A DNA stretch of 64,000 nt, from contig CM049309.1 in assembly GCA_026874595.1 (NCBI GenBank), forward strand, positions 41,989,079 through 42,053,078, written 5' to 3'. Numbering within the stretch: position 1 is the stretch's first letter; each line of letters starts with the position of its first letter. Source of the stretch: Sipunculus nudus (lineage: Eukaryota > Annelida > Sipuncula > Golfingiida > Sipunculidae). The notes beneath the pieces are model-generated. The model ran no database searches. It was not told the DNA's origin and was given only the letters and a program-made list of their open reading frames with translations. The position numbers were made by a program, and so were the translations under genes. Below, piece by piece: positions 37,786-51,400 of this stretch.

Positions 37786-38882
37786 GTTACAGCAGGAACC
37801 AAACTGAAATTTGTCAAAGCAAATATATTTGTGCTCAAATGTGCGCTTAGGGTGCAAGAATTGTGTAAAGCTTAGGAAAAGACCAGATTGGTCCAAAGAT
37901 TTGCCTTACCTCCAGGTCACTGGCCGGGCCTCCAGGTCCATGACTTGCAGGCAGTGACAGTGCACACATCTTCTGTGATGAGCAGTCATGGAACAAGAGG
38001 TTAGTTAGAAGGTTTCCTGTGTAATTTGTTTTTTGCTGGCTCATGTGTATACATGTTTATTATGCTCGAAGCTAGAGCTAAGTTTGATCGTAAACATATT
38101 TGACTTGATGATTCACTAGATACCAGATGGGGTATGGCGTTAGAATATACACAAGCCATATGTTTGAGACTGGTCTCAAGGTTGCTGTGGCGTGGAATTT
38201 AAAGATATTGATTCAGCAGAACTGCTGTAGCTATAGGGTAACCTGGATGTGGCTGTAAGGAGGTTGACCCTGGGTTCCTGTTGTTGTTTTGTTGTCCATT
38301 ACTGCACCAGAAGCTGACAGCTTGTATGCTAACAGACACAGGAGCTATTCCAGAAACAGCCTGCTGTCCCTTGGCTACCCACAGCATTCTTGAACTTGAA
38401 GGATCACCCAAGGCCTAAGAAATTATGCTGTGTACTTGAGAGTTGTTGATTTTATCCTCAGAACATTAAACCTTCCAGACTTGGAGTTAAAACAGGAAAG
38501 ACAAAAAGGCTGTGTCATGATGATGCACATTGTGGGTACTTGTATTATCATTTAAGACCCCACAATTAAGTAATCATTTCATGTCTGTCTCATTGTTCGC
38601 TTGTATGTTTAAACACCACACAAGACATCTCAAAAGTTTACAGTTTCATTTTTAAACAGGAAAACCTTGAATAAATATATTGAAGATATGGATCGATATG
38701 CATTTTGTTCTATGTGTATTGTGTACATCTATTTGATTGACATGTATAAGTTACTGCAACTAGTCCTGCCCTCTGGTGGTGGAATTTGATACTTTATAGT
38801 ACTAATGCCAGGCAGATAATTTTGACTTTAGCTCATGCTCTCTAGGATGTAAAGTATTGTAATGGGGCAATTGAAATGATTT
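37786..38882. other. Non-coding, nothing recognised
   Basis: A 70-codon minus-strand frame at 38199-38411 has no recognisable motif. Nothing else seen. Confidence 0.5.
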
Positions 38883-39590
38883 TTAGCTCATTTGTTAATA
38901 GGGCATCAATGGTAACTATTGGACCTAGAAGCTTCTAACTTGAAATCCAGTGGGGTCCCTGAAAAATCTCTGTGGAAACCTGAAATTTGGTCTCTGTTAC
39001 CCATATTCTCTATACTATTGGGCTCATAATTACCTCCCAGATTAATTAATAATTTATAATAAAGCTCTAGTATCTTTACAAATAATGCCTTGATCATCAT
39101 GATTCTTTGCTTGCATATTGATCATAGTGTTTCATCACTTCCTGCAGAATTTTTTCCTGTTGAATTTTTACACATTTTTTCTTTATTTTTGATACCTTTA
39201 AAGATGTGGTCATCTGTTAATAGGGCACCAATGGTAACCATTGGACCTAGAATCGTCTATCTTGAAATCCAGGGAGGTCCATGAAAATATCTTCTTGGAA
39301 ACCTGAAATTAAGTCTCTGTTACCCATATCCTACAAGCTTTGGGGCTCAGAAACACATCCCAGAATAATTAAAACTGATACAAAAGTGCCAGTACCTGGA
39401 GGACTGATGCATTGATCATCATGTTTCTTTGCATGCATATTCATATGGACTTTTTCATTAGTTCCTGTAGACTGGTGGTGCTGCCAGAATTAAAAAAAAA
39501 AATTCTCTATTTTTTTAGACCTTCAAAGATCGGTCGTCTGTTAACATGATAGGAATCATGACCAATCAACCTAGAATCTTCTAATTGGAA
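38883..39590 (+). mobile_element. Family 2 internal units, headless fragment
   Basis: Two and a part tandem units of the family 2 body ('TTGTTAATAGGGCATCAATGG' near 38890 and 'CTGTTAATAGGGCACCAATGG' near 39212). The short TTTTTAGCTCA at the left is the only remnant of the head. No tail found. Confidence 0.5.
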
Positions 39591-40020
39591 TATGAAGTTT
39601 CATGTATCCTCTGCACTGTGCTGTGAAACATGCTGCTAGATTTATGGAAATTTTATGAGATTATGTTACTTCTAATCAAGTTGAAAAAGAAACTAGTAAA
39701 GTTCTGTATTTCAGTGTTTACTCTATTTTCACCATTTGGTGAACTATGAAACAGAGTATTATATATACCATATATACAGGAACTGTTTCATGATGCCACT
39801 GTTTATGACTGAAGGCCATCAATTTAGCAGCACACCATACAGCTTGATCCACTCGATCCCAGTGGCCTGTGATGCAGTCCTGGGCACATTTATCATCAGT
39901 CTCTCAACAGCCTGTAACAGCATCTGGTGTTCCTTTTATCAGGTCAAGGATATCAACAGTTCTGGCCGCTGGAGGTAACAACTGTAAAGCCCGGCCTTGT
40001 GCTCAGGGCCCCTCACTCTC
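39591..40020. other. Non-coding, nothing recognised
   Basis: An 80-codon plus-strand frame at 39736-39978 has no familiar motif; the reverse strand is also interrupted. Confidence 0.4.
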
Positions 40021-40104
40021 ATGAATATTAATCAGATAACAGTCATGAATATTAATTAGAAAATCACATGAATATTAATAAGATGAGAAGCCATGAATAT
40101 AAAT
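40021..40104. repeat. Four phased ATGAATATTAAT copies
   Basis: ATGAATATTAAT occurs at 40021, 40045 and 40068, with a variant ATGAATATAAAT at 40093; spacing is 24, 23 and 25 bp. It lies about 2.3 kb upstream of the predicted first exon of the transporter gene. It may be a decayed minisatellite or a homeodomain/POU-type site cluster; function is not shown. Confidence 0.6.
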
Positions 40105-40766
40105 AGAATCCTGTTGCTCTTGCAGTGTCTAGTCAAAAGAAAACTTGGTGTATGAGTATTTGTTTTCAGTGCTTCTCTGAAAAAAACTCATTTATACATC
40201 ATTAAGAGCATACGTATACACTAATGGATTGTACTGGTAAGCACAGCTCGCATATTCAAAGGAGTAAATGTTTGAAGGCTATACACTAGTTTTACAGACA
40301 GTAACAAAAACAAGAGAACTGTGTTTTAAGAAGTTCATTTTAACCTTTATGGCCTTGCACATTTTTGGGCATCATGTGTGATCACTATTCAGTATGTAAA
40401 TGCTGACGGGCTTGCAGGGATTGAGAATAAGGTAAAACTCTTCTCTTTTTCTCACTATTCTACTACCAGTAAGATTATATTTAATTACATCACCCCTGAC
40501 CATGACAGTCAGGGATATAGTAGTTTCTTTCACATTTCTGTATTTTGCTAGATATGTTTTATTTATTTTTCAAACATAAATGCTTATATAATGCATGTAT
40601 GAGTATAGTAACTCAGTTTATTAAACTGAATTTTGTCAGGATTTTAGATTATGATCAGAAATTTCCGGAGGATTATATATGGCATACAGTGTAAGGTGCA
40701 GGGCTCTTTGAGATTTTTCTTTTGCTTTTAAGCAGGGGCACTGAATTTTTGTTGCATAGTCTTCAG

Positions 40767-40768
<2 letters not shown>
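40105..40768. other. Non-coding, nothing recognised
   Basis: No gene or repeat boundary seen between the ATGAATATTAAT cluster and the TA microsatellite. Confidence 0.5.

Positions 40769-40861
<93 letters not shown>
40769..40861. repeat. (TA)n microsatellite
   Basis: About 46 uninterrupted TA dinucleotides. The 125-codon minus-strand frame across it is only the translation of the run (alternating Tyr-Ile). Confidence 0.95.
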
Positions 40862-40863
<2 letters not shown>

Positions 40864-42279
40864 AAAATTGCTCAGTTTGATCTGGTAGAGAAATTGTATA
40901 AAGAAGGTATAATATTTAGATGGGTATAAGAAATGGCAGCATTTTTTAATAATTTTTATTGTGAAACTCTGACCAAAGGGGATTGAGGATATGGGTTTCA
41001 CGTGGTCGCTCAAACTTCCCAGCTGAACATAAAACTGACATAAACTACAGGGGTGGGGGGCGAAGCATGGTTCAGAATACAGGATGTCCAGTCACTTATC
41101 ATTCATGACATTGCCAGGTTTCTCTGGTTATGATCTCCGGCTGCTGGCATGGATAGGAGTAACAGCTCTGGCTGGCAGCTTGGTCAGGACTGCTAAGAAA
41201 GGTCAGATTAGGTCATGCACAGCTCTGGTCATGCACAGCTCAGGTTCTTGTATTACCATTACCTTCATGCATGCTAGGCACGTGATACATATTAAATGAA
41301 GAAGAGGGAGTGTCATGTTTTCAGACAATGCACAAGTCATTTACCCTGAGCAGTGGAAAAACACATTCCTGCCAAGAATGCTTGGTTGTTTACTTAATAC
41401 TGTGGCCGTTTTAATGTGTTTGTAAGATGTTTGCGTTGGTACAATTTATTAAACATACAGGAAACTCTGTTCAGTTCCTTAGAAATGCAGTGTATCTCTT
41501 GAAGGACTTAATTTGGTTTAATTTTTTAAAATTAGTTTCTGATCATGATGAATTATAAATTATTTAATATAATATAATATTTTAATTATTAATTATTCTC
41601 ATAATGAAAGTATTGATTTGGGATCTAGACAGTAATTCAAGCGTTTCACAAGTTTATTATATTTAAGTTTCAAGTCCATAAAGGTATTGACATTGAAAGT
41701 GTCACTAAATAAGACCTGAAATATTGAGTAAGAGAGACATGTAAGTTGTTAAATTCGACGGAACCTCAGAACGACTAACACTTGCATGACCAATGTTCTT
41801 GTCAGTAGGCAGACTTAATATACAAATAGACAAAAAGATGATTCTGTGTCCATGTCTAGTCCAGAACACACCTAAAAAAAATTTAACAACTTGTCCTTCT
41901 CTCTGCTTCCTCTCAACAAATTGTGTCAAACTCCTTCAGGTTTTGAATATTATATCCACACACAGACAAGCAGACATGGGGAAAAATAATTATTAAATGG
42001 TTGTCCAGTCCACTTGCTTAATACCTTGGACCAGTACCTGGTCAAACTAAAGAGATGGACCGCTAGCTGTAAAGACCTTGTGCAGGGGTTTTTGAGTTAT
42101 ACAAGCCAAGTGATCATGCGTCACCTGAAATTGCCAGCTCTTCAGTGGATCCATTGATTTATACAAATGTGTTTGAGCTTTTGTTGGCTTAGTATTATAT
42201 ATGATTCAGTAGACTTTCTGAGTCCTTTATATGTATGTATGTGTATATATTTGCAGACTTCTTTCCATCTTCATTGCAG
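40862..42279. other. 5' flank or first intron of the transporter gene; nothing distinct
   Basis: No CpG-rich promoter, TATA box at a convincing position or conserved exon recognised. If exon 1 has a real acceptor at 42279, this is intron behind a further upstream non-coding exon. Confidence 0.4.
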
Positions 42280-42427
42280 GTTTTCTAGACCGTGACAAGT
42301 CTTGATGTAAAAGCGCGGGAATTTGTTCAACCACTGCACACTAATCGAGAGTGGAAGAGTGTCTTGTGTTTGGTTTACGGAAAAATAAATCAAGATGGTG
42401 AGAGGCCTGAGCATTTGTAAGAAGAAG
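42280..42427 (+). CDS. SLC6 exon 1: 5' UTR and predicted start
   Basis: ATG at 42395 opens an 11-codon stub ([11 protein letters not shown]) that ends at an excellent donor, AAG|GTGAGT at 42428, in phase 0. That is exactly the phase needed to join AAG TAT at 50262. Upstream, a pyrimidine-rich acceptor CTTCATTGCAG ends at 42279, so 42280-42394 may be untranslated leader. The leader contains ATGTAA (42305-42310), a one-codon upstream frame. The N-terminus of SLC6 proteins is poorly conserved, so sequence similarity cannot confirm this exon. Another first exon further upstream, or an alternative one, remains possible. Confidence 0.5.
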
Positions 42428-45400
42428 GTGAGTTATATTTCACAAATGTTTATTATAATTCACAGGTCTGTTCTGTCATAGCAGGTAATGCCTTCCTGAA
42501 CACAGATGACCCTGATTTCAGCTCCAGTCTTAAGTATATGGATCCTGTACTCTGGCAATATCTTTGCTTGTACTTGTATGTCAAGGAGGAATAGATAACA
42601 CAAAAAAAAGGTTTGGTTCTCAGGCACTTTTTTTCCAGAAATCAGTGTGGGCAGGTGATATTTTATTTTTTTACTTTTTTTAATAAAAATGTCTCATGAT
42701 CAGGAAAAAGCATGAAAATAATAGATTTTTTTTTGCAAAACAGGTAAAAGCACTACATAACAAAGGAAATCTGATCAAATTTGTGTTATTTTATCTGCTT
42801 GAAAGATGAAAATCAAAATAAAAATTTTTTGATGCAGGGGGTTAAAATAGAAGCGGGCGGTGCCTTAGAACCATAATATTTTTTGCCTAATGTCAGATTG
42901 CCAAAGTAAATGCAAGAAACTTTGCATCATCAAGGCAAGGTTGTGATTTTTGGGTGGATGTTAAATATTTGGCTTGGAAATTAAATATTTTTTTAAGGAG
43001 TACAGGTAGTACCATCAACCATAAGAGAGGTACCCAATATGACTTTGTTAGGTAGAAGTCCCTACGTGTCTTTTGTTGTCGATCATGTTTCCTACATGAC
43101 CTGGGGATACTAGGAAAATATATACTTGTTGATCTAAATGATAACCAAGGACACGCAGTGTCATAATGAAGAACCTGACCAGATATATACCAACACAAAG
43201 AGAGTTGTCTGAATGAAGGAAGGTTCCTTTTCCCTCCATATCAATTACTCCTAAATCAGAGATGACTAGTTCTATAGGAGAAGGTTATAGCTGACAAGGC
43301 TTTGCTTATTTACTTTGGTTTGGTATGGATCTGATTCTTTGGGACATATCCATTTTATATAGAACAAAGTTGCATGGTGTGATTTTTTTGCACACTACCC
43401 CACTGAATTTTTGATGGCCCATATATTTTATTGACTGTTTTCCCACCATTTAAGGACAATGGTTATTGAAGTGTGGATCAGATGTGATGGAAAACTTCAC
43501 ACAATGATACCTTATAATGTGGTAACTCACTAGGCCAAAGTAGGTCTGATTTATAAATGAACTGGTAGTCCTCTGTCTGGTTTATGAAATACACATAGGT
43601 ATTTATGGATCCGGCCATTCTGTGGCATTATTGTATGGTCTCTTTGGCATGAATGCTGAAGTATATTGACAAGGTGGGTCTTATTTGAAACCAACTGATC
43701 ACTGGAGGCTCTGACAAAGCAAGTAGAACAGGACATGCTTTGATCATGCTTGTGTCAGCTAGAAATGTAAATAGGGGCCTGAGGCTGTAACAGTTTATGA
43801 AAAAAAACCTCTAAATATGCAGCCTTCTCTAGGCATATCATATCAGTTGATATGTTGACACAACATGGATTAGTTTTACTTGGTCTCTATGGTCAGCTCC
43901 CATGGTAGTGGACAGGAAAGGAAATCAATCAGCTCTGTCAGTTCATCTGTCCTGTCCATTAACAATTCATGTGTCACACCTTGTCTCAAAATTGGTTAAA
44001 TCTGTTTAAATCTAATCAAATGTTGGGTGTCTCATATAGATCTCACCTGGTTTAGTTTTGGTCATGACACAACCAGTTAACTTTTGGGGTGATTTTTCAA
44101 TTTTCAAATTGATATTTCATATGCATTGTATAAGCACGCAAACTGTTGGTTACTTAGATTCATATCTAATTATTTACAGGGCAGGTGCTGGGCCTCATGG
44201 TCAGTGATTTAAGGTGCATTTAGATAAATTTTATGAACTCTACATTAAGTAAACTTGGCAGACTACAAATTACATTATAACCTAACTTTCCTCAAATACC
44301 AGCTCAGCTGGTGATTTGTGTAGTTGTACAACATGTTTTCGTTAACATTGAAGTATTTACTAATGAAAATATTCCTGATCCAAGAAAAAAGAAGTGTTAT
44401 TATTTGACAGTAAGAATTTGAAATTAATCTTGAATAACCTCATTTTTGAGAAGATCACATTATTATATATAAAGAGAGTAAAGTTTGACTACTGATACTG
44501 GTTTGTTCTGCAAATAGATTGTACTCCTGACCTTGCATTGTTAATTTGTGATTTGAGAAGGTTATGAAATATGACAGGCTTTCAGTGTGACAAATCATTT
44601 TACGCTGTATATCAAACTATAAAAAAGGAGCCAGAGTTCTTGACCTTTGTGTGCCCTGATTTTTACAAATATTTGGAGACACCTTATCCTTTAACACCTG
44701 TTAACATCAGTTACTAAATAAAAGTAACTCTGATTTTGGCATGTGTATGGTACTTTTGGTTGCTCTGTTGAGGTCCTTCATTTTCACCTTGAGGAGTCAT
44801 TCACATAGTGCAGTACCTTAATATCCAATGTTTTGAGAAAAAAAACGGAAACTAGCAGTCTGTAAAGATCATGAACTAACATTTTTAAGCTATACATGAA
44901 ATATTTTATGTTTAAAGAGATATGGTTATATTTCAGATTATTGGGATAACATTCAAAGTTCTATTCATAGAGGGCAGCTCAGAATAATTCCAAAGAAGCA
45001 ATCACCAGGCCACATGGAACTTGGATTAAATTATAACATGCAATCAAACTGCAATAAATTCATTTTTTTTCCAGACAGGAAAAATTAAGGCACAAAAGTG
45101 TTTGAATATTTCTGAATAATGATATTATTAAAAGTAAACTGAGTACTAAAGTTTAGACCCAACCTTAAATTTATGGTGAACACAGATCAGCTGAATGCCT
45201 GTTACTTGTTTATAAAACATCAAATATAGTCACATTCAATTTTTTGTGATCCATTTATGCTCTTGCATCTTGGTTCAAATTCATTACATTTTTCTACCAA
45301 CACATACACACATATATATTTATATATGTTTCATAAAAACCCTCATTTGTACAGACACACAAGCTATTTTCCTTTCATGTGGCGATGTAAGTCTGCCTGA

Positions 45401-48400
45401 AGCCATAAAACCATGGAGGAGTGAACCTTGCATTGAGGTTTTATGGCTGCATTTTATATAGACTATGTATTATAATACAGTAATAAAGAAAAATACTGCC
45501 GGTATTGCTATAATTATGGAGGTTTCATTGTGTTTTGCATAACTCGCATGGGCTTTGGAGATAATGGTTTGGTGATATATGCAGGAGTTCTTTCTTCTGT
45601 TGTAAACAGATTTTGTGATAAAACTTGAGACAAGACTCTTGGGCCGAATCTTCCTGAATCTTTAAGGCATGAGTCATCACTTTTGATGAATCTTTATGGT
45701 AAATTACCAAATAAATCAGGTACCTTCAGTATAACCAGATCTTAATGTACCATGGTGGTATTTCCATGGAATTGTTTCCCCTCCTAAAAGTTTTCCATTG
45801 TGTATTCTATATGCTTCATAGTCTCCTGATTTTTAATGGCTTGTGACCAATGGGGAAAAGTTATCAGTCTTACATTTTTTATACTGCACAGTTGTCTGCA
45901 GAAGTTGAACTATATTATTTGTATTGACTCAATTAAGACACTTTTTTTTAGCCCTCAGCCCTTAGGCTGATGGGCTATTGTCATCATCCAAGCGGTCAAT
46001 CCTTCGGTCTGTCTGTCTGTCCAGTGTTTGTTAACTTTTTTTGCTCATGAGCGGGATATCTCCAAAAGGATTCACGGTAGGAATTGTATTTCTTCGATGA
46101 AGACGTATATTGTATAATCTTGGTCAAGTTCAAAGATGGGTGACCTGGACCTTTTTTCCTACATTTTAGAGCTGATTATAGAAAAACACTTAGAAACTTA
46201 TTTCTCAAGAACCACTGGGTGGATTTTCACAAAACCTTCTATGGTCATTGGGACTGATGGTCTGTACCTGCTGCACAAGTTTTTGGGAGCCACCTACAAT
46301 TTCTGATTTTTAATAAATTTTAATCAGATTTTTCAACTTTGGCCTTGTGAGCAGGATATCTCTAAAAGGATTCACCATAGGAATTTTATTTCTTCGGTAA
46401 AGATGTATATTGACAGTATCTCAGTCAAATTCAAAGATGGGTGACCTTGACCTATTTTTCTACATTTTAGAGCTGATAATAGAAAAACACTTAGAAACTT
46501 ATTTCTCAAGAACCACTGGGTGGATTTTCACAAAACCTTCTATGGTCATTGGGACTGATGGTCTGTACCTGCTGCACAAGTTTTTGGGAGCCACCTACAA
46601 TTTCTGATTTTTAATAAATTTTAATCAGATTTTTCAACTTTGGCCTTGTGAGCAGGATATCTCTAAAAGGATTCACCATAGGAATTTTATTTCTTCGGTA
46701 AAGATGTATATTGACAGTATCTCAGTCAAATTCAAAGATGGGTGACCTTGACCTATTTTTCTACATTTTAGAGCTGATAATAGAAAAACACTTAGAAGCT
46801 TAATTCTTAGGAACCATTGGGTGGATTTTTACAAAAATTTCTGGTTTTTAATGTTTTTTTTTATCAGATTTTTCAACTTTGCCCTTGTGAGCAGGATATC
46901 TTCTAAAAGCATTTGGTGGATTTTTATGAAACATGGTACATACCTCTCCAGTATAAATTTATAACTGAGACAGGCACAGATATACATCCATGAGAGTACA
47001 AATATTTTGTACTTGCTACTGTTATCACCTATAAACACTGTTCTTTAGGCTGAGGGATTTTGTCAGCTTCTGTTCATATTCTAGTTAAATTTTGTTCTTG
47101 TCTCTTCTAGAAGTCAGACTCAACCTTTACCCTTGTTCTTGACCTTTCCAAAAGTCAGACCAAACAAGAACTTTCCAGAGGTTAGACCAAACTTTACCTT
47201 TGTTCTTGACTTTTCCAGAAGTCAGACTCAACCTTTACCTTTGTTCTTGACTTTTCCAGAAGTCAGACTCAACCTTTACCCTTGTTCTTGACCTTTCCAA
47301 AAGTCGGACCAAACAAGAACTTTCCAGAGGTTAGACCAAACTTTACCTTTGTTCTTGACTTTTCCAGAAGTCAGACTCAACCTTTACCTTTGTTCTTGAC
47401 TTTTCCAGAAGTCAGACTCAACCTTTACCCTTGTTCTTGACCTTTCCAAAAGTCAGACGAAACAAGAACTTTCCAGAGGTTAGACCAAACTTTACCTTTG
47501 TTCTTGACTTTTCCAGAAGTCAAACCAAACCATTACCTTTTTGATTGACCTTTCTGGAGCTCATTCTTAATCTTTACCAGAGGTCATACTTAATCGTTAC
47601 CATTGTTCTTGACTTTTCCAGAAGTCATACCCAACCTTTACCTTTGTTCTTAACTTTTCCAGAAGTCAGACTCAACCTTTACCTTTGTTCTTAACTTTTC
47701 CAGAAGTCAGACTCAACCTTTACCTTTGTTCTTAACTTTTCCAGAAGTCAGACTCAACCTTTACCTTTGTTCTTGACTTTTCCAGAAGTCAGACTCAACC
47801 TTTACCCTTGTTCTTGACCTTTCCAAAAGTCAGACGAAACAAGAACTTTCCAGAGGTTAGACCAAACTTTACCTTTGTTCTTGACTTTTCCAGAAGTCAA
47901 ACCAAACCATTACCTTTTTGATTGACCTTTCTGGAGCTCATTCTTAATCTTTACCAGAGGTCATACTTAATCGTTACCATTGTTCTTGACTTTTCCAGAA
48001 GTCATACCCAACCTTTACCTTTGTTCTTAACTTTTCCAGAAGTCAGACTCAACCTTTACCTTTGTTCTTAACTTTTCCAGAAGTCAGACTCAACCTTTAC
48101 CTTTGTTCTTAACTTTTCCAGAAGTCAGACTCAACCTTTACCTTTGTTCTTGACTTTTCCAGAAGTCAGACCCAACCTTAACCTTTGTTCTTGACTTTTC
48201 AGAAGTCAAACCAAACCATTACCTTTTTGATTGACTTTTCCGGAGCTCATACTTAATCTTTACTAGAGGTCATACTTAATCGTTACCATTGTTCTTGACT
48301 TTTCCAGAAGTCAGACTCAACCTTAACCTTTGTTCTTGATTTTTCCAGAAGTCATATCCAACCTTTACCATTGTTCTCAATTTTTCCAGAAGTTAGACTC

Positions 48401-51400
48401 AACCTTAACCTTTGTTCTTCATTTTTCCAGAAGTCATATCCAACCTTTACCCTTGTTCTTGATTTTCCTGAAGTCAGACTCAACCTTTACCTTTGTTCTT
48501 GATTTTTCTAGAAGTCATATCCAACCTTTACCTTTGTTCTTGACTTTTCCAGAAGTCAGACTCAACCTTTACCTTTGTTCTTGATTTTTCCAGAAGTCAT
48601 ATCCAACCTTTACCTTTGTTCTTGACTTTTCCAGAAGTCAGACTCAACCTTTACCTTTGTTCTTGACTTTTCCAGAAGTCATACCCAACCTTCACCTTTG
48701 TTCTTAACTTTTCCAGAAGTCAGACTCAACCTTTACCTTTGTTCTTGATTTTTCCAGAAGTCATATCCAACCTTTACCTTTGTTCTTGACTTTTCCAGAA
48801 GTCAGACTCAACCTTTACCTTTGTTCTTGATTTTCCAGAAGTCAGACCCAACCTTTACCTTTGTTCTTGACTTTTCCAGATGTCAGACTCAACCTTTACC
48901 TTTGTTCTTAACTTTTCCAGAAGTCAGACTCAACCTTTACCTTTGTTCTTAACTTTTCCAGAAGTCAGACTCAACCTTTACCTTTGTTCTTGACTTTTCC
49001 AGAAGTCAGACCCAACCTTAACCTTTGTTCTTGACTTTTCAGAAGTCAAACCAAACCATTACCTTTTTGATTGACTTTTCCGGAGCTCATACTTAATCTT
49101 TACTAGAGGTCATACTTAATCGTTACCATTGTTCTTGACTTTTCCAGAAGTCAGACTCAACCTTAACCTTTGTTCTTGATTTTTCCAGAAGTCATATCCA
49201 ACCTTTACCATTGTTCTCAATTTTTCCAGAAGTTAGACTCAACCTTAACCTTTGTTCTTCATTTTTCCAGAAGTCATATCCAACCTTTACCCTTGTTCTT
49301 GATTTTCCTGAAGTCAGACTCAACCTTTACCTTTGTTCTTGATTTTTCTAGAAGTCATATCCAACCTTTACCTTTGTTCTTGACTTTTCCAGAAGTCAGA
49401 CTCAACCTTTACCTTTGTTCTTGATTTTTCCAGAAGTCATATCCAACCTTTACCTTTGTTCTTGACTTTTCCAGAAGTCAGACTCAACCTTTACCTTTGT
49501 TCTTGACTTTTCCAGAAGTCATACCCAACCTTCACCTTTGTTCTTAACTTTTCCAGAAGTCAGACTCAACCTTTACCTTTGTTCTTGATTTTTCCAGAAG
49601 TCATATCCAACCTTTACCTTTGTTCTTGACTTTTCCAGAAGTCAGACTCAACCTTTACCTTTGTTCTTGATTTTCCAGAAGTCAGACCCAACCTTTACCT
49701 TTGTTCTTGACTTTTCCAGAAGTCAGACTCAACCTTTACCTTTGTTCTTGATTTTCCAGAAGTCAGACCCAACCTTTACCTTTGTTCTTGACTTTTTCAG
49801 AAGTCATACCCAGCCTTTACCTTTGTTCTTGACTTTTCCAGAAGTCAGACTCAACCTTTACATTTGTTCTTGACTTTTCCAGAAGTCATACCCAACCTTT
49901 ACCTTTGTTCTTGACTTTTCCAGAGGTCATACTTAATCGTTACCATTGTTCTTCACTTTTCCAGAAGTCAGACTCAACCTTTACCTTTGTTCTTGACTTT
50001 TCCAGAAGTCATACTCAACCTTTACCTTTGTTCTTAACTTTTCCAGAGGTCATACTCAACCTTTGCCTTTGTTCTTGATTTTTCCAGAAGTCACACCCAA
50101 CCTTAACTTTTTTCTAGACTTTTGAGAGGTTAGACCTGTCCTTTACCTTTGTACTTGAATTTTAAAGTAGACGTCGTGAAAACAACTAATATGCAGCTTA
50201 CATAAAATTTCAAGAAGTACATTGTGATTACGGTTTAATAGTGGGTGCATTTGTTTTCCAGAAGTATAGTACAAGAGCAGCTAGCAGTGAAGATGTGGAG
50301 GGAGACGAAAATCAGGTGCGAGGCAACTGGACCCGGCAGATGGACTTCATCCTTTCCTGTATAGGGTATGCTGTGGGACTAGGAAACATCTGGAGATTTC
50401 CATACCTCTGTATGAGAAATGGAGGAGGTATAATTTTTAATCTTGCAGAATAACTCCTGTTTCATTCAATTAAATGCTAGTCCATAAAAAAGATGAGCAA
50501 ATTATGATTATAAAATTATAACTTTATGCTAAATTTATTCGAAAAAAATTATATCTCTCCTTTAATAACTATGGAACCAGTATGCTGATAATGTTGAATG
50601 ATATAACTCTAAATTTAAATAATAATTTAAGAAAACAATAGTTTGGTTTTCATTATTTCTGTTTGCAACATCTGCAATACTTGCAATTCCAAGTCTTTCA
50701 GAGGTTATATTTAGAAAAATGGTTCCCATACTGCCTGAATATGGCTAGCTGAAAGTTTAAAACTATAATATGGAAATCACTCTGAGAGACCAGTCAGTTG
50801 ATAAGAGATATACCATGGGATCAAACAGTCTTTTTATTCTACCCAGTTGTCACAGTGAAATATTTTAATTAAAAGAATTGATAATCAAGACTGTTTTTAT
50901 GTTTTATTCCACAGGAGCATTCATCATCCCGTATTTCCTGTTTCTGCTTCTGTGTGGGATACCATTGTTTTTTATGGAGCTGTCACTGGGTCAGTTCTCC
51001 AGCCTCAGTCCAGTCTCAATCTGGAAAATCTGCCCCCTGTTTAAAGGTAAAGAATTGCTTTCACCTCTAATGTGAAAGGGTGAATGACCAATGTGCTGGA
51101 CTCGCATTAACCAAGTAAATTTATCTAGGAGCACATTTTTAAAGTAAATTTCATATAGTTTCATTATGGGAAAAAGTTGCATTTCATAATGATAATGACT
51201 TCAATTGTAGATGGTATTCATTATAAGTCATAAATCTGGCTTATTCTAAAAGAGAATTATTACAGATGTCACTTTTTTTTTTAAGAAATGTTTTTTTTGG
51301 TAATAAATAAAGTAGTTATGCCTGTGAAAAGGCCTGCCTGCAGAAATGTACATGTTCATTGATATGATATATCTATACAGTTGAGAGGTACAGGTACACA

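Noticed and set aside
40636-41013. 125-codon minus-strand frame
   Set aside because: It is the translation of the TA microsatellite (alternating Tyr-Ile) with random flanks.
48330-49873. Repeated 70-84-codon plus-strand frames with similar peptides
   Set aside because: They arise from minisatellite B and its 840-bp block duplication; they occupy an intron and carry no domain.
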